A stretch of DNA of 64,000 nucleotides, taken from Auanema rhodensis. Taxonomy: Eukaryota; Nematoda; Chromadorea; Rhabditida; Rhabditidae. Position 1 is the first letter of the stretch; each line of letters begins with the position of its first letter. Made by a program: the position numbers and the translations under genes. The notes beneath the pieces are model-generated. The model had not been told where the DNA came from and searched no databases. It worked only from the letters and a program-made list of their open reading frames with translations. The DNA lies in the NCBI GenBank assembly GCA_964057225.1, contig OZ059900.1, forward strand, positions 5,900,501 through 5,964,500, given 5' to 3'. Of this stretch, positions 49,230-61,138 are shown piece after piece.

Positions 49230-51954
49230 TCAATTCGAAAAGAACATGATGATTATTCTCTTAGTCACTACTTTTTCGTTTTTTTTTCTGTGCTAACGGA
49301 ATACAGGAGAGCAAAAGGGCTAATTGACTTGCGTCAAAATTGGAAAACAACTTTCAATGAACATCAAAAAAGACGATGTGAGAGAGAAAAAGTGAAGTAG
49401 AGATAGCATGAAGAAATGAGAAGAATGAGAAGTAATATAAACAAGATATAGTCTACACACTAACTATTTCTTTTTTTTTCTTTGGACATCATATAATTAA
49501 TAAAAGTTGGTGTGAAAACAAGATGAGAATAGTCGAAAAAGCAAATTTGATTAAAAAAATTGTCATCGTGTATACAACAATGTCTGACACGGTTATATGT
49601 ATATTTCAAATAATTAAATATATATACTTATTTTGCTTGAAATAACTAAAATCTCATATATTATCCATTATTCCGCTTTCAGTTTCATTTGAGTCTTATA
49701 TAGCTGTTGAGATGAAAAGAATATATCTATCGTATACGATGATCTTGTTTGGATTTTTAAAAGAAGATGTGTCAAAATAGCTTTACACTAATTACTGTAG
49801 AATTGTGAACATTATTATTCCAAGTCTTTGTTCATCTTAGCCTTTTCATTCGCAATCTCATTTTTGTTGTTTAGGGACTTGGTATACCTATCATATTGTC
49901 TAAGATATACGAGTAAGTATGATAGATTAATTCAGAGAATTTTGTTATTTTTTTTTGCTGAAAAAAATTGTTGAAAGAGAATCAAGATATTAAATAATAG
50001 TAAAAGAAGATTAACATAGGGTCAGATGTTACTGAGATAATGAAAAAGGGGGGATTTTAAGAATATGATGTAAATGTACACGAGTTAAATGACGAAGTAA
50101 TATAAGAAGAAAAAAGAAAACGGATAAGAAGAAAAGAGATATGAAATGTGAGTATGAAATATCTTATTCGACAATTCAAACTAAATGAAGTTGAAAGGAT
50201 ATGAAAGATGAAACAGATATAAAACCATATGTTCTTCTAGATAGCAAAGTAAAAAATATATTTAGTTTATATGATGATTAGAATGGAAAGTTTGAAGAAA
50301 ATATGGGCAATAAATTAAAATTCACAAAAATCTACAGACAGCAACATGTGTGAAACTTATAATCTCATGGATTGATTGGGTCAAAGATGAACATTCAAAA
50401 TGAAATATTGAACTAATGAAATGAAGAAAATATGATGAAAGATTTCAAAAATGAAAAACAGAATAATACGAAAATGCAAGCAATAAGCAAATGAGATTAG
50501 ATCATGTTCTTCTCCAGCTTTACAATGATATTATTTCATGTTATATAGTAATATTAGTTATTTTTCATGATGATTTTAATATTCGCAACATTATATTATT
50601 GTATAAAAGAAAATCAAATTCAATGAAATGCATTACATGAATAGATATAATATTAAATAATTTAAAAGATGCCTATTATTCTATAAACTTTATATTCTTC
50701 TTATTCAGTTATATAATTTTATATATAAATTAAAAAGACTCAGATTAAAACGTTTATATCTTGAAAAATCTCCTATATCTCATCAAATCGTCTTAATAAT
50801 ATTCTGAACTTTTTGCATATGTATGAAGAATGTTCAAATGAATCTTAGTTTTATCATATTTCTTTAATTAGAAGATTAAACTGTGCATTACTTCACTAAA
50901 CTTTAATAAAACCATGTAAATCTTGTCTTGGATGAGAGAAATAAAAATAGCTGTCAAACGATTTCAATTTGAAACATGAACTGGCTGTCTGTAAATTAGT
51001 GTGGAAAAAAAATGTTTTGCAAACATACATAAAGAGAAGATTTTGTAATTGATGATTGAAAGGAAAATGATGACGATGACCGCCGAACATATGTGGTTCC
51101 CAACGACATATATTATCTGCTATGCTTTAGATAGCTTTCAATACTATTGTTCGTGTTAGTCAAGTAATTTCTTAATGGATATTGCAACATATATATATAC
51201 ATATATGCATAGAAAAAGCGAAAATCTTTTAAAACTATAAGAATTGTCAATTTCAATAGATTATATGTAATGAAGTCACATAACTGAAAATTGCATCTAT
51301 AAAGCATATGGATAGAAAAAATTTGTTTTGTGATCAAAGCGAATGATATGCATAGTGACAAGAAAAAGGGAGTGAATGTTACAAGCAAATAAATTGGTTG
51401 AAAAGTAATGTGAAATGAATATTGAAATACTAGATGAAGAAATATTCCGTTTTACAATCATTATGAAGATAATCCAAGCGTGATTGAAGTCAATGGAATG
51501 AAAAAATTATATACAAATTTTTTTATCATTCTGTTAGGTATTTGAGTTATATAAATGAAAATAATGGAAAAAAATGTTTTATTCTTCAATAATACTCAAG
51601 TTATAAAGTTTATAGTATAACATAGAGTTAGTTCTAAAATGATATATGAATAGAGAAAAGAAATGGACTTACACAGCTGATGTGATAGGGATTATGTAAT
51701 CTTTAGCATTGAAATTGTTGAGAAGAACACAAATTTCGTGTATCATCTTATCAAATTGCATATGAAATAGAATATGTAATGAAGCTTGATAGAGGTAATA
51801 ATCGAATAATAATAATAACATCTGCAAGTGTTATCATTTTGTTTCATACAATTGTATTAGTTAAAATAAGAATGGGGGGATAACAATACAACATGTATAG
51901 CATTTTCATCAATAAATAGTGAATAAATAGTTTTCGTTTTTATAAATATGCATA

Positions 51955-51995
51955 TGTGTGTGTATGTGTGTGCATGTGTGTGTGTGTGTGTGTGT
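51955..51995. repeat. (TG)n microsatellite
   Basis: TG units with TA and CA interruptions at the left end. Confidence 0.85.
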
Positions 51996-54482
51996 TAGTG
52001 CGTCGAATGAGGAATAAGAGCTTTAATACAATTTTCTTTCAATTATAACACATAAATGAGCTTGAAATGATTGTCGAATGTTTCGTCTTTCTATCAATGT
52101 CCATCACATCATAAATATTATATAGATATATAGATATTTATATATACTATATGTATATATACATATGCATATATACAGATATAGCCATGTGCATTTATAT
52201 AATTATATATAGAAAATGTTAATTATGTAAGTAAACACAATAAATAACTTTGTATAATTCCAAGAAATTTATATAACATTTTCGAAAAAAAAAATGTTTC
52301 TTGCTATACGTGTGAGCAAAATAATGTTGCATTATCTTTCACTTGAAAAGCGATTCTCCGAAGAAATCTTATAATCATGATTATTTTTTGAACACGAAAA
52401 TAATATTAATCAGTAGAAACTAAGGAGCACAAGTAAATATAAATGATTTCAAAAACTATAAATTATTATTTTATATTTTAAACTTCTGAATTACTAATAG
52501 TAATCTGTATCTGAATAAACGAATCAGCATTCTGATTACATGTTTATATTATTTTGAATAATAATTATAAGAATAACTCTATAACATTCTACTAACTCTT
52601 TGTTATTAAAATAATACAAATATAGTTTTCTCAATTTTATATTAAATGATTATAATATGAGTCATCTTATGTTTTTTTATAAATTATTTTCAGATTTTTC
52701 TATGTTGAACCATTGTTGTTTTTTTTTGTTGTTTACACGTGTCTACGTATATGTCTATCTCATCTATTTATTGGCATACTTGTAGTTTGTATTAGCCCCT
52801 CGTCTATCATGAAAATAAAATTTGCTAAACTTCTAACAGGTCGGCCCGCCAAATTACAAACCGTCCTAGCATTTTCTTGACCTTTCTATCCCTTCTCTGT
52901 TTCATTTTTATGAACTATCTTCTTATACCTGCTCTGTTTTCCGTTTGATCTCATCAGACTTACACTATCTCATTGTCTACATGACCCCATGCAATTGCAA
53001 CAACTCATCCGATTGATTTCCGTTAACCGTTCGGCATTACACCCACCCTGTCTTATAGTCAGGATAAGTTTGACCTCTAAAAAGGACATTGCCGTCTTCT
53101 TTTCAATTAGATTTATCGAATCTCAAGTTTCGAAATAATATATGTCTTTTATGCCTATCGCAGAGAAAATGACCTCTATGTCACAGCAAATGGACACAAT
53201 AATTAAGCCCCACTAGCCTAGTTCCTTAAGACAAATGAGAATATATGAACAATACATACACACCTACAAATAAATATATTGTTATATTAGCATTAAAAAA
53301 ACAAATTAGTTTATTTTCAGTTGAAATTTAAAAAAAAAAAATATTTCTGATGCTTCAGTTTAAAATTTTCTTTTGTACAAACTTTTATTATTATGTGAGC
53401 ATATATCATCATAAACTGTTTTGTAGTTGTAAGTCCCTCTATGAATACACATCTTCATTATAATTTTCAATATGAGACAAGATATTTTCCTCTTGTCTAG
53501 TTTGACTATATACATTTTGCAGACAACATTCTTTCCTCATATCATCTTATTAATATTATGGAATATCTTATCTATCACGTTTTTCTTTTCATCCAATATC
53601 TTCTTGGTGGTCCATATCTTCAAACATTCCGTACATTGCCCGAATGGGTGGTCTAATCCATCACTTTATTTCATAGAGATGTATTTACGTATTCGAGATA
53701 GAAAGACTAATGTATTTCAAAAATGATACAGTGCCTCTCCGACTTTTTTAATCAGATCTATGGACAGTGTGACAAGAATGGTAATAGCATCAACGTGCGC
53801 AGAATAAAATCAATTCAAAACAGCCAATATGATTTTTCTTTAAATTTTCTTTCTTCAATCAAATGACGAATAAGCATGTTTCAAGGAGGTCTCACATTCG
53901 CCAATAAAAAGAAATTTAATTTCGTTGTTGTTGAAAAAGTTAAAAAGGAAGAACAATGATAATACGTCTTTTAATTTTCACATTCTCCCATTTCTTAAAA
54001 AGATAGACATAAGTGCAACATTTCAAGGATGAAATTATTTTAACATCATACAATCCAACGAACAAGAATTGTCTGGCTGTAATAGTCATATTTCATTTAT
54101 CCAGACTTATATGAGTGTATAGGTGTTTGAATGTTCTCTAATACCACCACACATTAGGGAAAAAATCGAAAGTAACCTGCAAACGATGATCTGTTTTTTT
54201 CATTCAAAAATATGTGATCAATTCTACTATGGATATATGATTATAGGCAATACAATCATTCCAAGCTGAATGAATTTAATTAGGTAGCAGGTGCAACCTT
54301 ACTTAGCGATACATGTTACTATGACTACCATAGCTTTCTTCTCAATCGATTTCGTGCACACTTATCCATATAAGCTCAATACGATTTCATCACCGAAGTA
54401 CTACTATTCCACACATCATTAGGTACACCTTATTATAATATAAAAGATGATTTTTAACAATTTTTTACAGACATTGACTATA

Positions 54483-56265
54483 ATGTATACAAATGAGGCT
54501 GACACTAATTCAAATGAGGAGCCAGAAATGAAGAATACAAGAAGGCATCATGTGAGGTTAGATTTTTTTCCAAATTTTCATTTAATCAAAGAAAAATACA
54601 TTATTTACTCTAAACTATATTGCTATTCAATTATTTTATAGTCAACGTGCTCAACAACAACAACAACAGTCAAACCAATTCGATTCTATTTTTGAAAAAG
54701 AACACACTTACAAAGAATTATTACAAGTTTGTCTTAGACTTTTATTGTATTTTTTAATTTTAAAACTTAATCGATTTATCTGAACAACAGTCAAAACACA
54801 TAGTATTTTCAGGCAGTTATTGCACAGGGTCACATTACGGAAAGTTTGCCGCATACTAACCGTATATACGTAGAGAACAAAGGTTACCTTGAACCATTTT
54901 AGAATTGAAATTATTTTACTTTTAGATGACGGAAATTTCAAAATAATGAGAAAATCGAAATTTGCAAATAACAATAATATGAAATTAAGAGCAGATCCAA
55001 GCCAAATACCTATACAGGATTATAGGTATTTACAGAAAGCATTTACAAACATATCATTCATAGTGCAAGGTTAGTGTTCAGAGAACACACATTAGAATTT
55101 TGAGTGCTTTTGAAGGTCTATTGGCTGGTCTTCTGCTTGGAGATGCTTTATACACTTTCACTTTTGAAAATGAAGTAAGTTTTGTACCTTTTGGTGTTGT
55201 AATTAAGACAAGTAAACAAAATGGGAACAGATGATGATGAACACAAATGTCGAACTATTTGTGTTCATTCAGATTATTTTTTATTTGAAAACATGCCTTA
55301 TCTATCATTTTATATAATGTTGCCATTCGGTTTAGACTGTGCTAATCAAAAATCAATTCATTAGCTTGCCAATTCATGCTGCTATGTGTCTTGGATGTAC
55401 AATTGCTTGTATATCAGTTCTAGATGAGTGAGTGATTTATTTCCTTTTTTTATATAAAAAATTAGCATATCTATACATCTTGTATATAATATTATTGATA
55501 CATAACGTCCTCATTCTCTCATTTTATGTGTCATAACTGATTTTTTGATTTTAATGAAATAATAGATGACGATTGACATATAAAATGTTATATAAACGTC
55601 ATAAATCTCGTAATATATCTGAGTTGCACATATCTTACTAATGGCAATGCTGCCATGACATTTCTTGATCAGTTAAAATACAACCGAGGTTATATACATG
55701 ACGTAATAGGCCACCAGTTCTCATCTCAGTGGTTTACTATCTGATTTGAGCTAGCGATATGACTCATCGGTCTCTCAGCTCTGATCTCATGAATTTCAAG
55801 GTTATAGATTGTCCGACTTGAAGATAACATTCTCTAATCAAGCTAAGCGAGAACGAGCAGTAGTAGCTTTGGCATTATGGATAGTTGCATTGACTACATC
55901 AGCATTATCGATTCCAACAGATGAATTACTATCTCCAATGGTGAATTTTCATTAATTTTTCAAAAAAAAAAGAGGAACAGAACAGGAATTCTAATTAAAA
56001 ATACTTTTTTTTGCATTCAATGAACACCAAGTTGAACATTTTAATCAAATTTTTTAAAGACTGTCGATTCGTTGACCGAGGAACAACTCCTTTATCGGAA
56101 ACTATTATGTCTGACAAGATCTCTGTCTGCTCTGGGTGCGTGGGTATTTATCACATACGGAATAGAGTTGAGACGACCTAAAAACGAAGTCGGGTATGTG
56201 TATTAAGTTGCGAACATTGTACTTCAATCTTTCTCTCGTTTAGCGTCATACCAAATATCAATTGA
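54483..56265 (+). CDS. TMEM237: TMEM237-type four-helix ciliary transition-zone protein
   Basis: Nine exons (54483-54556, 54642-54726, 54813-54882, 54926-55069, 55116-55174, 55336-55427, 55808-55940, 56060-56193, 56244-56265) give 270 residues. The N-terminal ~110 residues are polar, with a Gln run and a basic patch. The C-terminal half has four hydrophobic helices: ISFIVQGLLAGLLLGDALY, PIHAAMCLGCTIACISVL, AVVALALWIVALTTSAL and SALGAWVFITYGI, followed by a charged end (ELRRPKNEVG). Layout and the QGLLAG segment match TMEM237 (JBTS14; C. elegans jbts-14), a transition-zone membrane protein. It is shorter than vertebrate TMEM237 (about 400) because of a short N-terminus. A TTTTTTACAG acceptor ends at 54470, 12 nt before ATG. 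Family assignment is by layout and motif memory, so moderately sure. Confidence 0.75.
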
Positions 56266-59200
56266 GTGGAATACTTCGGCTAGCTGAGTTCACCAACATA
56301 AACATTAAAATATTAAAATCTAGTAGTATATCTTAATTAGTGGTACTACCAAACGAATGCATTAAATCATTATCTAGACATATTTGTACTTTTCTTCAAT
56401 CAGAAAGCAAATTCCAGTTAAGAAAAATTTAGGAAAATGTAAGAAAAAGAAAAGTTGAAATAGATTTTGAGGTGAATACCTCAAAAAATTGAAAAGACAG
56501 ATTGAATTTCACCCTTGAAACGAACTTTCAACTATTAATTAATTTTCAATCATTACAAGCGTGTTTTTGTATCCAAAATTTTCTTTCGTTAGCTGCTTTC
56601 TTACATGTTTGTACAAGATGACGTTATAGAAAAACAGGCTGAACTTTGTCATTTTCATCAAAAATCGTATTCAACTGGAAACGATTCCATGACGATGTGA
56701 CAAACGAAACAATTTGTTACTGTTTTTTCTAAGCTCGTATTCTTACTTATACGATTCATCAATCTTCTTTTTCATCAGACTACTATTACTCCTGTTTTTC
56801 AATTTTCTGTTCACCCATTTCAGTCTTTTCGTTGTCTTGCTTTAACACTCATTGAATAAAATATCTTTCTTGATGTCTTCATTTCCTTTTATCTTTGCTA
56901 TCTCATTCTTTTAATACGTCAATAGAGTATATCATCTGAGAGAATTGTTCATAAGGTCGCAACAAAATTGAAACTTTGTTAAGAAAAAGGATGAGAAGAA
57001 ACAATATGTGCAAAATGGAATATTCGAAAGCAGAAAATTATAATGTATCTTGTCATCATCACTCTTGAAATGTGAATAAATCAGCAAAATGATATAAACA
57101 TCAATGCTAACCTGTTTAATTGGCCTTTTACAAGAAATTATTTTCGAGTTGTGTTGAAGAAATTAAGGAAAAAAATAATATTTATACTATCTTTAGCTAT
57201 GCGCGTGGGTCACATACATTTTCTCATGTTCTTTTAAAAAGTACAGAAACACCACAATTGCGTACAGTTTTTCTGTATTTGTATTAGTTTTTACTTTTTT
57301 TACGACTAAATATTTTTGAAAAAACATAGGCTCTTCTGTCCTTTTCACAGTTTTTTTTCTGTAAAAAAGAAATGACGAGATTTGAAGAAACCGGAATTTG
57401 TGTCTGAATGACCCAATTCTCAATTTCTAGAAAAGAGTATCAATATCTGAAAATTATGCAAAGAATATATGTTTAGTATATGTTAGTTATTTTCTTATTT
57501 ATTATGCACCGCGTTTACGTCATCGTATTCTTAAATAACATACTACTTTTGTGGTAAACAGTTTAAGCAGTTTTGATGGCAATACATGAATGCCATTTAA
57601 CTAATTATCTGCGATAACTGGATATATGAATGTGAAATCATGATTATACTCTTCTTCAGTACTAACAGCAACATGTATATCTGGATTAACGTAAAGGATA
57701 ACAAATGTAATGACAGAGAGAATGAGAGAAAACTAGAAAATTCTAGATAGTCTAACGTGAATAGAGAACTTAGTTCACGCGATGGATAAAGAACATTCAA
57801 TATGAGATGAAAACATGAAAATAAGAGAAAAAGAGATAGAAACAGTTGGAAAAAACTATTTACGTTTTCTTCTGTAATACTCTTTAGCTGATTCTATTTG
57901 TCTATCATTGTCTGCTTTAGCTACCGGTTGAACATTGACCAATTACATTCATCAGATTGAAATTAGCTTCATAATTTTATTGTTTAGTTGTAATGAACCT
58001 GATGACCAGTTATACCAACTAGTCATATTCAGCATTGTCTTGGACTGTCCGCGACATAATACAAGAAAACATGCAGGCGTTCACAAACACGTGAACACGA
58101 CACATATCTGACTTTGAAAATATCTGCGTGGTTAAGTGTCTAACAATCGCACCAAACGGATGTATGGTTGATAACTTCATTAACCATTTTCCTTTTTTTT
58201 CTGCGATTGTTTGCTTTGTTTTTTTTCTCAGTGAACCTTTGATTTTGACTTTTTCTACAGACATCTCTTTACAAACCTTTTATAAAAATTGGTCAATTAA
58301 CTAATAAATATTAAAAACAAATATGTTTCTACTCCCACAGATATTTAATTATATTGCAAAGTAACTATGATACAAAATTCCAAATTAGCATGTTGATTGA
58401 AGAAATTTGAATTCAATGCTCAATATAATAACTGTTTGTTACTTTTACAAATCTTTATATTACCTTATTGTTATTATGTTAACTAAGATTTCAACAATCG
58501 AAATGTGTATTGTCGCACTTGCTATATTTCGATCTTCCACTTTCTTTCCTAAACTTGTCAATTCGAGAGTAAAAGTAGAAATGACATACTTTCGTTATCC
58601 CATTCCCACTCTCTAGTTTTTTTCTCTTTCTATTCATTGTCGTTCTGCAAATGCAGTGTCATTTCATTTTCTAAGATTGGGTTTTTTTTGTTGTGTTGTT
58701 AACAGTTACTGTTCAAATATTCATTAACATTCTTATTTTTTTCATTAACGTGAAATTGTTTGAAGTAATTACAAGACATTCATGAGGAATATAACATGCC
58801 TGAAACGGTCTATGTTGTGTTTCCTCGGAAACGTAAAGTTGTGTTTAAATTTATTAATGAGACCTATTGTGATTGAAGAAAGTATTCCATCCTCTTTAAT
58901 AGACATTCTTGAGATATATCAGCAAAGCATTGGATAATTAGGTTGGTGATGAAGTGTCACGTTTTCGTTCTGATTTTTACGCTTTGTAACTTCCGATTAT
59001 CAATTTCCTGTTTTCAATGTGATTTTAAGAAAATTATCATTATCTATTTTTTTCTCGATCAAGAATTAGTAGTTTGATTAGAAAGTTACTGTGTGAGACG
59101 TGTTAAAGACATATAAGTTCGACTTACAAATTGCGTTTCTACTCTGTGGACTAGGTCAAGAGAAACGACGACAGTTGATGAACGCAATTCTTTTTTTAAT

Positions 59201-59369
59201 CTGATGACTATCTTTTCGGCAAGTAGAGAACCATACTCTTAGATCATGACACTAGCTGCACATGACGACCAATCTCTTCAAATCTACGGCCTTTCTAATC
59301 TTTCCTAATCTGTTTTTTCTCTGGATCTATTCTTTCATCACATCATTTCATCAACTCACTAGGCAAGAT

Positions 59370-59760
59370 TATAAACGAGAGAGAAAGAGACAGGTAGAGC
59401 ATGGGGTCATGGATCGAAAGATCATGAGTAAGTGAGATAGACTGGGTCTCGACGTGGATGCTGACAACGACCTTGAGCACATAGCCCAGCTAGGTACGAA
59501 TCGAGGCCGAGACATAGCTGATGGGAAATAGAGAGAGAACGTGAAGAGACAGCCAGACAACTAGAGAGCAACGGTAGAGAACCTCGATTACGCTCATCGG
59601 CCGCCTACCCACATCATTTGTCCCTCCCCCTTCGGAGTCTTCGTGGTCTGCCCAGACCAATATTGTCGTCTGGTCTTCATCCGAGTGCCGGATCAGTATT
59701 CGGTTTGGTCGCTGCATTCCTCACTTGGTTGAAGCCTCAAGAAGCATCTCAAATCCACTT
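59370..59760. promoter_or_regulatory. GC-rich island, candidate promoter region of fatty acid synthase
   Basis: Base composition near half G+C over about 390 nt against one third in the surroundings. Overlapping open frames exist on both strands, as high GC would produce, but none looks like a protein. It lies ~1.4 kb before the synthase ATG. Promoter role is an inference from position and composition. Confidence 0.3.
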
Positions 59761-60187
59761 GTTTTGTTCAAATTCATTTGTGAGTCTTATGCTTATTCTT
59801 CTATATATTCATTCCTGTTTCTTTGCCTTTTTCTAAGATAACTTCTCTAACAGTTTCATATAACTTTTCTGATTCCAACTATCAAATCTGGTAATATCTC
59901 CTGTTTATAACAACACCAGCTATTTCGTTTCATCTTCTTCACTCTAACTTATATTCAATTTTCTTTTCCGTATCTCTTTTTTTCATACTATTTCGCTATC
60001 TCTCTTTTCTCTCATTGTCTCTTTCTCACATTTCACAACAGTCTTTTTTATTTACTCTGTTTCCGTTACTATAATATTTTCACTTACTTTTTCTTCTCTC
60101 TCTCTCCTTCTCTTTCTTTCCCACTCTGTCTTTCTCTCTATTTCTCTCTCTTCATTTATTTATTTCTCTCTATCTTTCTCTCTCTCT

Positions 60188-60194
<7 letters not shown>

Positions 60195-60231
<37 letters not shown>
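60195..60231. repeat. (CT)n microsatellite in a pyrimidine tract
   Basis: About 18 CT units inside a several-hundred-base C/T-rich segment with many shorter CT runs (60094-60194). Confidence 0.9.
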
Positions 60232-60233
<2 letters not shown>

Positions 60234-61138
60234 ATACAATCCTTTCCTAGTGATTTTCCAATTTCAACCTCTGTTTCGCTTTTTTCCGTTTAGTCTTTCA
60301 TAACTTCCTTCTATAATCTATCAAACCCACAACGGTCAAACATCTTTTATATCTTTTTTCTTTTATTCTCTATTTTTTGTATCCTAGTTTTTAATTTACT
60401 CGACTGTTCTCATTTTATCTATCTTTTCAACTCTCTTACGCCTTTATTTAAACTCTTGCCTGTTCTCAACTTATCTATATCTGTCCAAATTTCATTTCAA
60501 ATAAAATATGTAAAATCCAACTAGAATGAGTCATCATTTCCAACTCTCATACCTTTCACTCTAAACTTGCTTAACTCTGTTATCTTCATCAAAGGTTCGC
60601 CTCTTTCTGAATCTTAACTACGCCCATGTTTACAATCTCAATCGCATATTCAACCTCCAAACTCTTATACAACTGTTCATCTATGGTTATCGGCAGCGCT
60701 CATCCATCTGTAACAGCCCATGCCGCCGTACCGACGTTTGACATACATATGAGTTTTTTCAAAACGTTCAAAATCTAAAATTCAATCAAAAAAGTATGCA
60801 GTAACATACATGATCACACACCGGATATATGTCATTTTAGTTATTTACAAAGATAACTCAGTTTCTCAAGATATAAAAACTAAAAAACTTTAAAAACTCT
60901 GATCTTATCTGTGGGATCTTTGTTATCTCCTCTACTTCTTTTCTCATAAAGTTAAACGGTATTCAGAATCTCAATTCTCACCATTATATTTGTCTTCTAA
61001 TTTGTCCTTGACAGTTCCAAATGCCCTCCACCCATCCAGCAAGAATTCCAATGTTATTTCTGCTCTATCTTCGTATTTTACATTTTATCGGATTTCAATT
61101 CTTACTCAAGACTTTCATTTAGATTTTCACATCGAACA

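Larger units (their letters stand above)
46581..54482. other. 7.9-kb gene desert upstream of the HMX gene
   Basis: No gene recognised on either strand. Contents: a trinucleotide cluster (46927-47055), a pyrimidine-rich stretch with a GCTCCGCCC box at 47443-47500, another pyrimidine-rich stretch near 47940-48260, palindromes at 49154-49229, and a (TG)n tract at 51955-51995. A TA-rich block is at 52110-52215. The length fits a developmental regulator with distributed enhancers. Confidence 0.55.
56266..61138. other. 4.9-kb region upstream of fatty acid synthase
   Basis: No gene recognised. A GC-rich island occupies about 59370-59760. From 59780 to 60650 the plus strand is strongly pyrimidine-rich, including a (CT)n tract at 60195-60231. 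The likely trans-splice acceptor for the next gene (CATTTAG) ends at 61122, 16 nt before its ATG. Confidence 0.55.

Noticed and set aside
58019-58264. 81-codon minus-strand frame with a Lys-rich start
   Set aside because: Lys run is the complement of a T-rich tract; no family resemblance and no splice or poly(A) context.
59490-59836. Overlapping open frames on both strands in the GC-rich island
   Set aside because: High GC alone lowers stop frequency; neither frame shows a domain or continues through splice sites.
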